Positions 1 through 8,606 of a stretch of DNA of 64,000 nt are shown here, in pieces; position 1 is the stretch's first letter, and each line of letters begins with the position of its first letter. The notes under the pieces were generated by a model. It saw nothing but the letters and a program-made list of their open reading frames with translations, ran no database searches and was not told where the DNA came from. The stretch spans positions 1-64,000 of the forward strand of contig NZ_OZ034691.1 of assembly GCF_964026725.1 (NCBI RefSeq), written 5' to 3'. The position numbers and the translations under genes were made by a program. This stretch comes from Wolbachia endosymbiont (group B) of Germaria angustata (GTDB lineage: Bacteria; Pseudomonadota; Alphaproteobacteria; Rickettsiales; Anaplasmataceae).

Positions 1-1016
1 TGAAAAGAAGTAAAGCAAAAATAGCAAGAATCATCAGCCAGAACGAGTCAGATGAAAAAGTTCCTATTTGGTTAATGCGTCAGGCTGGTAGGTCTCTTCC
101 TGAGTATCGGAAGGCAGTGGAAAACATGAATAATTTCATGGAGATATGTTATAGCACAGATTTGGTAACAGAGTTAACGTTACAACCAATGAGAAGGTTC
201 AACATGGATGCAGCGATAATTTTTTCTGATATTTTGATAATAGCTGACATTTTAGGTTGTAATGTAAATTTTATTCGAGGTGTGGGTCCAATAATAAGAC
301 CTATAGAAAGTGCTAAAGAATTGAAGAGTCTACAAGGAATTGAATCTAACACATTACCAATCCTAAATGCTATAAAAGAAGTAAGAAGCCAGTTGCCAGA
401 AGAAAAATCGCTTATAGGCTTTGCTGGAGGGCCGTGGACGGTAGGTTCATACATCATAGAGGGCGGTGGTAGTAAAACTTTTTCCAAGGTGCTAAATTTT
501 TGTCCATTGGCACTAGAGGAAATAATAAAAAAAATAACGGAAGCGACAATTATTTATCTGATCAAACAGATAGAGTTTGGAGCAGATGTTATTCAGTTAT
601 TTGACAGCAATGCTGGTGTATTGAAGGGAAAACTATTTGAAAGATACATCATCAAGCCAACAAAGGAAATTGTTTTGGCAATAAAGAGTAGATTTCCTAA
701 TTTTCCAATAATAGGTTTTCCGCGCTCTGCTGAAAATCTTTATATAGATTACTGCGAACAAACAGGCGTATCTGCAGTAAGTATAGATTATAATGTTCCA
801 ATAGAATGGGCGAAAGAAAATCTAAAAATTCCTCTGCAAGGGAACCTTAATCCTAGTCTTTTGGCCTACAATAAGTCAGAAGCAATTGAAGAAGCAAAGC
901 GTATAATAGATTGTTTTAGAGGGTTACCTTTTATATTTAATCTTGGACATGGAGTGCTTCCTGATACTCCGGTTGAAAATATTGCTGAATTAGTGGACCT
1001 AGTAAGAAACTACTAA
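1..1016 (+). CDS. hemE: Uroporphyrinogen decarboxylase (5'-truncated by one base)
   Basis: Decarboxylates the four acetate side chains of uroporphyrinogen III to give coproporphyrinogen III in cytoplasmic heme synthesis. The family signature [14 protein letters not shown] is near the N-terminus, followed by FAGGPWT, LFDSNAG and the C-terminal [12 protein letters not shown]. The reading frame is open from the first base: the window begins with TG followed by codons for [10 protein letters not shown], so the start is almost certainly an ATG whose A lies just outside. Full length would then be 338 residues, normal for the family; the internal ATG at position 75 would remove the conserved WLMRQAGR motif. 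Intact apart from the window edge. Very secure. Confidence 0.97.
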   Translation, partial: KRSKAKIARIISQNESDEKVPIWLMRQAGRSLPEYRKAVENMNNFMEICYSTDLVTELTLQPMRRFNMDAAIIFSDILIIADILGCNVNFIRGVGPIIRPIESAKELKSLQGIESNTLPILNAIKEVRSQLPEEKSLIGFAGGPWTVGSYIIEGGGSKTFSKVLNFCPLALEEIIKKITEATIIYLIKQIEFGADVIQLFDSNAGVLKGKLFERYIIKPTKEIVLAIKSRFPNFPIIGFPRSAENLYIDYCEQTGVSAVSIDYNVPIEWAKENLKIPLQGNLNPSLLAYNKSEAIEEAKRIIDCFRGLPFIFNLGHGVLPDTPVENIAELVDLVRNY

Positions 1017-1025
1017 AACTCTTGT

Positions 1026-1184
1026 ATGAAAAGCCTTTATGAGGGTGGAATGAAAACCTTACTTGACAAACCTCATTCTCTTCCTTACTATAACGATAAG
1101 AGTATTCATCCTTATTTTTGGGCTCAACGACAAAATTCAGTAAAAAAACTCAAATATTTATTGGCAAATTACAAAAAATTATAG
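1026..1184 (+). CDS. Possible 52-residue small protein or gene remnant after hemE
   Basis: A short open frame begins 10 bases after the hemE stop (starts MKSLYEGGMKTLL, contains PYYNDKSIHPYFWAQR, ends LLANYKKL). The composition is protein-like rather than random AT-rich sequence, with W, H, P and Y, and hydrophobic/basic spacing near the end. No good ribosome-binding site is visible and I do not recognise the family. It could be a small protein co-transcribed with hemE or the leftover end of a decayed gene. Low confidence. Confidence 0.3.
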   Translation: MKSLYEGGMKTLLDKPHSLPYYNDKSIHPYFWAQRQNSVKKLKYLLANYKKL

Positions 1185-1437
1185 CTGCCGCATGTCTTTT
1201 TTATTTTTTCTACATTCAGCCAAATCGCTCTTATTTTAAGCGTTAGCACATTATTACAGTGCCAATTTACATTATTAAAACTCGCTATACAGGGGTTTAT
1301 TTGCCTTTTTTAATTTATTAAGCTTTTTAATATCTATATTTAAGAATACAAAAATACCGACCTTTATGTAAAATAATAAAACTTCTAGCTTTTTTGTTGT
1401 GTAGAGTTTATCATTTTTATTTAACTTTAGTGAGATT
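1185..1437. other. Remainder of the hemE-aspC intergenic region
   Basis: Together with the small ORF before it, this makes about 420 bases between hemE and the aminotransferase. It is AT-rich with stops in all frames. I see no RNA gene or palindromic repeat. The promoter of the aminotransferase gene should lie here, but I could not pick out a convincing -35/-10 pair. Confidence 0.5.
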
Positions 1438-2631
1438 ATGTCAGACCTTGCAAAGAGGATGTCTCTGATAAAACCGTCGCCTACAATTGCTGTGACCGAT
1501 AAGGCAAACAGACTAAAAAGCGAAGGAAAGAAAATTTGCGTTTTAGCTGCGGGAGAGCCGGATTTTGACACTCCAGATCATATAAAAAAGGCAGCTATTC
1601 AATCGATAAATGAAGGCAAAACTAAATATACTGCTGTTGATGGAACGCATGAGCTTAAAGGGGCAATAATCAATAAGTTAAAAAGGGATAACAATCTAGA
1701 ATATACACTGAACCAAATTTGTGTCGGCGCAGGTGCTAAGCAGGTGTTATTCAACTTATTTATGGCAACAATTGACCCTGGAGATGAGGCTATAATACCA
1801 GCTCCTTATTGGGTTTCGTATGTTGATATGGTAAATCTTTTTGGCGGACTGCCAGTTATTGTAGAGTGCAAACAAAACTTTAAGCTTACACCGGAGTTAC
1901 TGGAAAGCAATATAACTGAGAAAACTAAATGGTTAATTCTTAATTCACCGAACAATCCAGCAGGAATTGTCTATACATATGATGAATTGAAAAGCATAGC
2001 GAGAGTATTGCTTAAACATCCACATGTGAATGTTGTTACAGATGATATTTATGAACACATAGTATACGACGAAAAGTTTTTTACCATTGCTAAGATTGAG
2101 CCAAAACTTTATGATAGAGTTTTTGTGGTCAATGGAGTATCAAAAGCCTATGCAATGACTGGCTGGAGAATAGGTTATATTGCAGGTAGGAGTGATATAG
2201 TAAAAGCTATTTCTACACTGCAGTCTCAAAGTACTTCTAACCCAAATTCAATAGCACAAGCGGCAGCAGTTGAAGCGTTAAACGGTGATCATAGTTTTTT
2301 GAAAGAAAGAACAAAAATCTTTAGGGACCGTAGAGATTTTGTAGTAAAAAAGCTAAATTCTGCTTCAGGCTTGTCAGCATCTATTCCACAAGGTGCATTC
2401 TATTTGTTTGTCTCATGTGAAGGTTTATTGGGTAAGAGTACGAAAAGTGGTAAAGTAATAAATAGTGATCTTGATTTTACCGAATATTTATTAGAAGATC
2501 ATTTAGTTGCTGTTGTTCCAGGAATTGCATTTGGTCTGAAAAATTTTATCAGAATTTCTTATGCAACCTCTCAGGAACAATTAGAAATTGGATGTGATAG
2601 TATTACTAAAGCATGCGAAATGCTAAGTTAA
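1438..2631 (+). CDS. aspC: Aspartate aminotransferase (class I PLP enzyme)
   Basis: Cytoplasmic PLP enzyme interconverting aspartate plus 2-oxoglutarate and oxaloacetate plus glutamate, linking amino-acid and TCA metabolism in an organism with little sugar catabolism. At 397 residues it has the usual length for the bacterial subgroup. Visible motifs are AAGEPDFDTPDHIK near the N-terminus, YTAVDG, the PLP-region NSPNNPAG, DDIYEH, and the Schiff-base lysine in VSKAYAMTGWRIGY. The C-terminal RISYATS contains the carboxylate-binding arginine. It starts at ATG 1438 after TTTAGTGAG. Some alphaproteobacterial members also accept prephenate. Secure. Confidence 0.95.
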   Translation: MSDLAKRMSLIKPSPTIAVTDKANRLKSEGKKICVLAAGEPDFDTPDHIKKAAIQSINEGKTKYTAVDGTHELKGAIINKLKRDNNLEYTLNQICVGAGAKQVLFNLFMATIDPGDEAIIPAPYWVSYVDMVNLFGGLPVIVECKQNFKLTPELLESNITEKTKWLILNSPNNPAGIVYTYDELKSIARVLLKHPHVNVVTDDIYEHIVYDEKFFTIAKIEPKLYDRVFVVNGVSKAYAMTGWRIGYIAGRSDIVKAISTLQSQSTSNPNSIAQAAAVEALNGDHSFLKERTKIFRDRRDFVVKKLNSASGLSASIPQGAFYLFVSCEGLLGKSTKSGKVINSDLDFTEYLLEDHLVAVVPGIAFGLKNFIRISYATSQEQLEIGCDSITKACEMLS

Positions 2632-2679
2632 CTTTTTAATATTCCTATATATAATATTTCAGTAAGATAGAGTTGATTT

Positions 2680-2997
2680 ATGGCTTGGGTGTATTTGCTA
2701 TTAGCTGGTTTGGTTGAAATAATATGGACCACAGCACTGAAATATAGCAATGGCTTTACTCGTGTTATACCTGTAGTAATTATTTTAGTTAGCGGTTTTG
2801 TGAGTCTTTACTGGCTATCGTTAGCAATGAAGTCTATCCCTCTTGGAACATCTTATGCAGTTTGGACTGGTATAGGCTCTATAGGTGCAGCGATAATAGG
2901 AATAATGTTTTTTAATGACCCAGTAAATTTGGGGCGTTTATTTTCCCTTGCTTTGGTAGTGCTGGGTATCATAGGGTTAAAAGTATTTTCCAATTAA
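2680..2997 (+). CDS. sugE: SMR-family exporter, Gdx/SugE (guanidinium) type
   Basis: A 105-residue, four-helix small multidrug resistance protein of the inner membrane that works as an antiparallel dimer. The essential membrane glutamate is in AGLVEIIWTTALKYSNGF. The segments AMKSIPLGTSYAVWTGIG and LALVVLGIIGLK match the SugE/Gdx branch better than EmrE; that branch exports guanidinium by proton exchange. The gene follows the aminotransferase by 48 bases and converges on the next gene downstream. Family secure; substrate inferred from subgroup motifs. Confidence 0.88.
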   Translation: MAWVYLLLAGLVEIIWTTALKYSNGFTRVIPVVIILVSGFVSLYWLSLAMKSIPLGTSYAVWTGIGSIGAAIIGIMFFNDPVNLGRLFSLALVVLGIIGLKVFSN

Positions 2998-3013
2998 AAA
3001 AAATTAAGTACGT

Positions 3014-3523
3014 CTATTTTACCATTTCAGGACTTTCTACTAAAGTTGCTTTGGATTTTTCAGTTCTCGAAGAGGGCATTCCTATTGATTTAGAAAGTAC
3101 CTTTCTAATGTTCAATATTTCATTTTTCTCATTTTGTTGGATTAAGTTAATATCGTTTATTTTATTCACTAAATCTTTTCCTTCCTTTAAAATTTTTAAA
3201 TCGCTTTCGTTGATGTGATGCTCATCGTTAAATTCTGCAACGATCTCTTTCTTCTTTGGATGAGTGTTTAAGAATTCCATCACCTGATATTTGGCGAAGG
3301 CTTGAACAAATTTCTTATTAAATCTTGAATCGTTATGTAATTCTTCTAGGCTTTCATCATATTGTTTTGCTTCGTTTATAGTAAGCTTTATTATTTCTTC
3401 TACGCTGCTTAAGAGTTCCCTGTACAACTTGTCGTATCTATTGCCTGTGTGTGCGGTAAATGTTTGTTCAATGTATTTTGTTGTGTAGTTTTGTAGTGTG
3501 TTGTCTGCTGTGTTTATATTCAT
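3014..3523 (-). CDS. Uncharacterised helical cytoplasmic protein, 169 aa
   Basis: I do not recognise a family. The protein is rich in Lys, Glu, Asn and Ile, has no signal peptide or membrane segment, and is probably mostly helical (heptad-like stretches such as INDINLIQQNEKNEILNIR). It starts at an ATG after AAGGTGAGTG, which holds a purine-rich ribosome-binding site. It converges on the SMR gene. Length, coding-like composition and the ribosome-binding site support a real gene. It is a candidate lineage-specific protein, perhaps secreted, but nothing in the sequence proves that. Confidence 0.7.
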   Translation of the reverse strand: MNINTADNTLQNYTTKYIEQTFTAHTGNRYDKLYRELLSSVEEIIKLTINEAKQYDESLEELHNDSRFNKKFVQAFAKYQVMEFLNTHPKKKEIVAEFNDEHHINESDLKILKEGKDLVNKINDINLIQQNEKNEILNIRKVLSKSIGMPSSRTEKSKATLVESPEMVK

Positions 3524-3908
3524 TCACTCACCTTGCTTTTATATTATATTTTACACACGAAAAGGTTAATATTTAGTTAACTGCAGCGTTTCTGATACTG
3601 AATTTCATTGAAAATTATATTATTTAAAATATAATTGTTATCACGAAATAAAAGCGTAAGTAAAATGAATTTTGTAACAAAACTAAAACTTATAGTAAAA
3701 AAATAAAGCTTAAGATGAACAAGGGTAAAATTATAAAAATCCTTATCATCTGTGGTATAATTTTTTTCATATACCTTATCCATGAACCAGTTATAGATAT
3801 GCTAAAAGGTCTCTTTTAGAAAGATACTCGGATTAGAGTAGCTATCTAAAAAAGTGTTGCTCCTTGCTGATAAAATACATATAATCCTATTTTTAGGTAA
3901 TATTAGCA
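3524..3908. other. Intergenic region with a possible small membrane-protein ORF
   Basis: About 385 bases between a leftward hypothetical gene and the rightward MFS gene, AT-rich and without tRNA or palindromic repeat. The only coding candidate is the 34-codon ORF listed separately. A 68-codon minus-strand frame overlaps that ORF but has a Phe/Asn/Tyr-biased composition typical of AT-rich noise. Confidence 0.5.
3715..3819 (+). CDS. Possible 34-aa single-pass membrane miniprotein
   Basis: The open frame reads MNKGKIIKILIICGIIFF and on to a short polar tail ending VIDMLKGLF. It has a basic N-terminus, one hydrophobic helix of about 18 residues (positions 6-24) and an amphipathic C-terminus, a credible layout for a small inner-membrane protein. 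AAG lies just upstream, but there is no strong ribosome-binding site. It could be chance in AT-rich DNA. Confidence 0.3.
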   Translation: MNKGKIIKILIICGIIFFIYLIHEPVIDMLKGLF

Positions 3909-5138
3909 TTGCAGAGAAACTTTTTCATATGGTTGCTAGCATCACTATTTTATGCATACCAGTATATATTACGTGTAATTCCAAATATAATCGCGCCTGA
4001 ATTAATAACGAAATTTAACATAAGTATTACAGATATTGGTCAATTTGGTGGGCTATATTATATAGGCTATACGCTTGCTCACATACCTGTTGGTCTTGCC
4101 CTTGATAGATTTGGGCCAAAGTTTGTTTTGCCTGTGTGTATTGTCTTAACGTTTGCTGGGACATTACCACTAATATGCTTTGATGAGTGGTATTACTCAA
4201 TACTTGGTAGAATGATTGTTGGAGTTGGGTCATCTGCTTCGGCAATTGGGCTCTTTAAAGTTGCAAGTATGTATTTCTCACAAGAAAAATCAGCAAGGAT
4301 GGCTAGTTTATCTATAATAATAGGGTTACTGGGAGCTATTTATGGTGGATTACCTCTAGACTTCTTGCTCAACAAATTTGGTTGGAATTATGTTATATAC
4401 ACTTTCTCAGCGTTTGGTTGTTTGCTTGCTCTGTTGTTGCTTTTAATAACGCCAAAAAGTAACATAGAGGAGAGTAGAAATGACAACATACTTCAAGATT
4501 TAAAGACTGTACTTTTCAATAAACATATCATTCTAATCAGCTTTTTTGGTGGCTTAATGGTTGGACCATTAGAAGGTTTTGCTGATGGTTGGGCAAAAGC
4601 GTTCTTATGTGAAGCATATCAAATGACCGGGGATCTGGCATCTTCGCTTTCTTCCCTTATGTTTATAGGTATAGGAGCTGGATCATTCTTTTTAGCTTAT
4701 TTACTGGAAAAATACCCAGATAAACATTACGAGGCAATTATTGCCTGTTCTTTTGCAATGATTGCTAGCTTTATCTTGCTTTTTATACAAGCTGGAGGTT
4801 TATATATTGCACTACCTGCACTTCTTGTTATCGGCTTTGCGTCTGGTTATCAGGTAATTACTATTTACAAAGCAATGAGTTATGTGAACAGTAACTTGGT
4901 AGGCTTAGCCACAGCCATATCAAACATGATAGTTATGGTTTTTGGCTATTTTTTTCATACAGGGATTGCAAAAATAATAGACTTGTGTTGGGATAGGATG
5001 GTAATACAAGGAAATCCTGTGTATGGTACTAAATTGCTCATAAAAGCGATATCAATTATTCCTGTATGTTTGCTTTTGGCTATTTTTGGATTTATTTGGT
5101 TAAGGTCTTATGACAAGTGTTTCAGAAAGGGTTTGTAA
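3909..5138 (+). CDS. Major facilitator superfamily transporter
   Basis: A 409-residue polytopic inner-membrane protein with about 12 hydrophobic helices. The MFS loop 2-3 signature is visible as [14 protein letters not shown], with a related GxLxxR stretch in [12 protein letters not shown] cytoplasmic loop around residues 185-205 divides the halves. Rickettsiales carry several such permeases for host metabolites; the substrate cannot be told from the sequence. The start appears to be TTG 3909 after TTTTTAGGT. The 3' end overlaps the glyA start by 29 bases in another frame, implying coupled expression. Confidence 0.85.
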   Translation: MQRNFFIWLLASLFYAYQYILRVIPNIIAPELITKFNISITDIGQFGGLYYIGYTLAHIPVGLALDRFGPKFVLPVCIVLTFAGTLPLICFDEWYYSILGRMIVGVGSSASAIGLFKVASMYFSQEKSARMASLSIIIGLLGAIYGGLPLDFLLNKFGWNYVIYTFSAFGCLLALLLLLITPKSNIEESRNDNILQDLKTVLFNKHIILISFFGGLMVGPLEGFADGWAKAFLCEAYQMTGDLASSLSSLMFIGIGAGSFFLAYLLEKYPDKHYEAIIACSFAMIASFILLFIQAGGLYIALPALLVIGFASGYQVITIYKAMSYVNSNLVGLATAISNMIVMVFGYFFHTGIAKIIDLCWDRMVIQGNPVYGTKLLIKAISIIPVCLLLAIFGFIWLRSYDKCFRKGL

Positions 5139-6387
5139 CTCTGGAAATAATTTAAAGTCTTTTGATAATGAAGTTTATCAATCTATAGAGAAAGAACTGC
5201 GGCGACAAAAATCACAGTTGCAACTGATTGCATCAGAAAATTTTGCGAGTAAAGCAGTGATGGAAGCACAAGGTTCTTTTCTGACCAATAAATATGCAGA
5301 AGGTTATCCTGGTAAAAGATATTACTGTGGCTGTGAGTATGTAGATGAAGTTGAAAATCTGGCTATAGAAAGGCTTTGTAAGCTGTTTGGTGTTAAATTT
5401 GCAAACGTTCAACCTCACTCTGGTTCTCAGGCAAATCAAGCAGTGTTTGCTTCACTACTTGCTCCGGGTGATACAATACTTGGATTGTCACTGAATTGTG
5501 GTGGACATTTAACTCATGGTGCAGCACCAAACCTTTCTGGTAAGTGGTTTAAGTCGATCCAGTATACAGTTAATAGAGACACTTACCTGCTTGATATGGA
5601 TGAGGTGGAAAGGCTAGCGCTGGAGCATAAACCGAAGCTAATCATTGCTGGTGCTTCTGCTTATCCAAGAGAAATAGATTTCGAGCGCTTTCGCAAAATT
5701 GCGAATAAAGTTAGTGCATATCTGCTTGCAGATATTGCTCACTATTCAGGGCTTATTGCTGCAAGTTGTTACCCATCACCTGCCAAATATGCGCATGTTA
5801 TAACTTCAACAACTCACAAGACTCTACGAGGTCCTCGTGGCGGAGTGGTAATGACAAATGATGAAGCGTTACATAAAAAAATTCAGTCTGCAGTTTTTCC
5901 AGGGTTGCAAGGTGGACCGCTTATGCATGTGATAGCTGCAAAAGCTGTTGCATTTAAGGAAGCATTAGCGCCAGAGTTTAAAACTTATAGTAAAAAAGTT
6001 GTGGAAAATGCGAAAGTGTTAGCTCAAGCGCTGCAAGGGCATGGGCTGAACATTATAACCGGTGGCACTGACTCTCATATAGTGCTAGTTGATTTAAGAT
6101 CACGGAAATTGACTGGAAAAGACGTTGTGAATAGCCTTGAAAGAGCTGGCATTACCTGCAATAAAAACTCCGTGCCGTTTGACACAGAAAAACCAACCAT
6201 TACTTCAGGGCTCCGTTTTGGTACCGCTGCTGAGACAACACGCGGACTTGAGAAAAAAGATTTTAAAGAGATAGCTGATCTGATAAATGAAATAATTCAG
6301 GGATTAATTGATGGAAATAGCCTTGATATTGAAAGAGCAGTAAAAACTAAAGTTGAAAGGATTTGTAGTAATTTTCCTATTTATTAA
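5110..6387 (+). CDS. glyA: Serine hydroxymethyltransferase
   Basis: PLP enzyme that converts serine and tetrahydrofolate to glycine and 5,10-methylene-THF, the main one-carbon source. 425 residues, normal length. Motifs: LIASENFAS near the N-terminus, [20 protein letters not shown], the PLP lysine in [13 protein letters not shown], and [17 protein letters not shown] at the C-terminus. Its start lies inside the end of the MFS gene. It belongs with the folate gene at 34.2 kb (formyl-THF cyclo-ligase) in one-carbon metabolism. Secure. Confidence 0.97.
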   Translation: MTSVSERVCNSGNNLKSFDNEVYQSIEKELRRQKSQLQLIASENFASKAVMEAQGSFLTNKYAEGYPGKRYYCGCEYVDEVENLAIERLCKLFGVKFANVQPHSGSQANQAVFASLLAPGDTILGLSLNCGGHLTHGAAPNLSGKWFKSIQYTVNRDTYLLDMDEVERLALEHKPKLIIAGASAYPREIDFERFRKIANKVSAYLLADIAHYSGLIAASCYPSPAKYAHVITSTTHKTLRGPRGGVVMTNDEALHKKIQSAVFPGLQGGPLMHVIAAKAVAFKEALAPEFKTYSKKVVENAKVLAQALQGHGLNIITGGTDSHIVLVDLRSRKLTGKDVVNSLERAGITCNKNSVPFDTEKPTITSGLRFGTAAETTRGLEKKDFKEIADLINEIIQGLIDGNSLDIERAVKTKVERICSNFPIY

Positions 6388-6463
6388 TTTATTTGGCATT
6401 CAAATTTCCTTCCTTTACTTTGGATTAAACTATTGTATAGTGATTTTATAGCTCTTTAATTTT

Positions 6464-7654
6464 ATGATAAATGTACCTAGCATAGAGAGTTGTGATTTTC
6501 ACAATAAAAATGTTCTGCTCAGGGTTGACTTCAATGTTCCTATAAAAAATGGAAGAATTTGTGATGCCACTCGTATTTTGAGAGCTCTACCTACCATTCA
6601 ATATTTAGCAAATGCGGGTGCAAAAGTTATTGTTATCTCACATTTTGGGCGTCCAAAAGCCAAAGACAGTAACTTATCGCTAAAAAACGTAGTTGAAACT
6701 TTATCGCGGCTGCTAAGCAAAGAAGTGAAATTTATTGATGATTGTATTGGTGAGAGAGTACAAAGAGCAATAAATGCGATGGATGGAGGAGATATAATAT
6801 TACTAGAGAATCTGAGGTTTTATAAAGAAGAAGAGCAGAATGATTCAAATTTTGCTAAACAATTAGCATCTCTAGCAGATATATATATAAATGATGCGTT
6901 TTCTTGCTCTCACAGAGCTCACGCTTCTATTTCACGCATTACGGAATTTTTACCTTCTTATGCAGGATTTTGCTTGCAAGATGAGCTAAAGTATCTTGAG
7001 CAAGCTATATCGTTTGACGCTAAACCTATTACTGCGATAGTTGGTGGAGCTAAAATATCAACTAAAATAAAAATGCTTATAAAGCTAGCAGAAAAGGTTG
7101 ATTACCTTATTCTGGGCGGCGCAATTGCTAATAATTTTTTGTTATTTAATAAAGTTAATATAGGCAAGTCTTTTTTTCAAAATGGCGTTGATGATCTTCT
7201 GCACGATATTGTTGAGACGGCAAATAAAAACAATTGCAAAATAGTTGTGCCAGAAGACGTTTTGGTTGCAGTAAATTCTGATTATAGCACTAGCATTTTA
7301 AGAAAAAACGAATCCGTTTTGGATGATGATATAATTTTAGATATCGGACCTAAGACTTTAAGCACAATAAGCGGTATAATAGCAAGCAGTAAAACTCTGC
7401 TGTGGAACGGACCTATTGGTGTTTTTGAACATTCAGCTTTTGCAAATGGTACAGTAGAGGTGATGAGAGTAGTAAGTAATTTAACGCACAAAGGAAAATT
7501 AACCAGCGTAATAGGAGGAGGGGATAGCCTATCTGCAGTAAACGCTGCAGGTCTTACTGATAAAGATTTTACATATATTTCAACTGGTGGGGGAGCATTT
7601 TTAAGTTGGCTAAGTGGTGATGAGATGCCAGGACTGCGATCAACATTAGATTAA
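6464..7654 (+). CDS. pgk: Phosphoglycerate kinase
   Basis: Transfers phosphate between 1,3-bisphosphoglycerate and ADP; in an organism that lacks upper glycolysis it probably runs in the gluconeogenic direction. 396 residues, standard two-domain length. Motifs: LLRVDFNVPIKNG, VISHFGRPK, LLENLRFY, INDAFSCSHRAHAS, the nucleotide-site GGAKISTK and C-terminal ISTGGGAFLSWLSG. It starts at ATG 6464 with a 76-base gap after glyA that has a TATAGT -10-like element. Secure. Confidence 0.97.
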   Translation: MINVPSIESCDFHNKNVLLRVDFNVPIKNGRICDATRILRALPTIQYLANAGAKVIVISHFGRPKAKDSNLSLKNVVETLSRLLSKEVKFIDDCIGERVQRAINAMDGGDIILLENLRFYKEEEQNDSNFAKQLASLADIYINDAFSCSHRAHASISRITEFLPSYAGFCLQDELKYLEQAISFDAKPITAIVGGAKISTKIKMLIKLAEKVDYLILGGAIANNFLLFNKVNIGKSFFQNGVDDLLHDIVETANKNNCKIVVPEDVLVAVNSDYSTSILRKNESVLDDDIILDIGPKTLSTISGIIASSKTLLWNGPIGVFEHSAFANGTVEVMRVVSNLTHKGKLTSVIGGGDSLSAVNAAGLTDKDFTYISTGGGAFLSWLSGDEMPGLRSTLD

Positions 7655-7691
7655 AACTTTTTTAAGTTGTTGCTTATACCCTAGCTTCTTT

Positions 7692-8531
7692 ATGAATATG
7701 ATTATGTCGAAAATAGCTAAGTTAATCTTGTGCTTGATAATACCAGTAATAGGATTTGTTTTTTACATTAAGGAGCACTATCTTGATGGTACAAATTCAC
7801 GAATTAGTTTTGAGCCGTTTTTCAAAACAGATTCTTCAGATCCAGACTATATTCCACCACTTCCGGAGCTGACTGATTTTGATAGAGGAGTATTAAGAGT
7901 TTGTGGAGATTGGGGAGCACACCCTGATGAAGAAGATTTCAGAATTTTACTTGATTGTCCGCAGCATCAAGAAGTGCTGAAAAGGATATACGATAAGCTC
8001 GATCATCAAGTGGCTACACCAAATGCAGGCTTGGGGTTATTTAAAGATGAATTGACTAAGATTTGGTTTACAAATAGCGGAGTTGAGAAAGAAACTATAG
8101 GATTTGGACATATTTTTTGTGGTGAACCAGATAGATTGGGACTTGGTGGTATGCATTTTGTAGGTAGATATGTTGAGGCTCAAGAAAATAAGTGGGCGGG
8201 TGCAATTTGGGGTAATAAATCTCTGTGCAATAAATTAGATATTAAGCCACCTGTTTACACGTTTGGAATGAAATACTTAGGTAAGGGTGGAGAAGTAAAA
8301 GTTAAGTGCCCAAATGGGTATGCACATAACCTTCATGCTGATGATATTTTAGTTTCTGCAACTAAGGCGTTTAAGGAATTGGGAAAAGATGGAATGTGTC
8401 TGTATAAAATGGAAGATGCCAATTATCAATCAGTGTTTGTGAGAAAGAATGACGCTATACTTACGTTCTATCCTGACTTAACACCAAAATGTAATGATAA
8501 GAGTATTAATTGTAGCTGTAGCAAGTCTTGA
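7692..8531 (+). CDS. EndoU-like nuclease domain protein with N-terminal membrane anchor
   Basis: A 279-residue protein with one hydrophobic segment at about residues 8-26, acting as signal peptide or anchor, then a soluble domain. Residues 137-160 read IGFGHIFCGE ... GGMHFVGRYVEAQ, matching the two-histidine core of EndoU/XendoU endoribonucleases (GFEHVFxGE and GFHNW in the eukaryotic family); H140 and H155 are the candidate catalytic pair, with a lysine in FGMKYLGKGG (K194 or K198) as a possible third residue. Several cysteines (C71, C89, C143, C179 and others near the C-terminus) suit an oxidising compartment. EndoU domains are known as RNases and polymorphic toxin tips. It sits directly before the exported amidase gene. 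Fold assignment moderately sure; activity inferred. Confidence 0.72.
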   Translation: MNMIMSKIAKLILCLIIPVIGFVFYIKEHYLDGTNSRISFEPFFKTDSSDPDYIPPLPELTDFDRGVLRVCGDWGAHPDEEDFRILLDCPQHQEVLKRIYDKLDHQVATPNAGLGLFKDELTKIWFTNSGVEKETIGFGHIFCGEPDRLGLGGMHFVGRYVEAQENKWAGAIWGNKSLCNKLDIKPPVYTFGMKYLGKGGEVKVKCPNGYAHNLHADDILVSATKAFKELGKDGMCLYKMEDANYQSVFVRKNDAILTFYPDLTPKCNDKSINCSCSKS

Positions 8532-8606
8532 TTGGCTGAAAAAAAAGTAAACATTTTATGTGTATTATGCTAATTTAGTTATATTGAGGGCAGTTTGTAG
8601 AGCTAC

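Noticed and set aside
3577..3783. 68-codon minus-strand ORF
   Set aside because: Phe/Tyr/Asn/Ile-biased composition typical of AT-rich non-coding DNA, no ribosome-binding site; the opposite strand holds a more credible miniprotein ORF.
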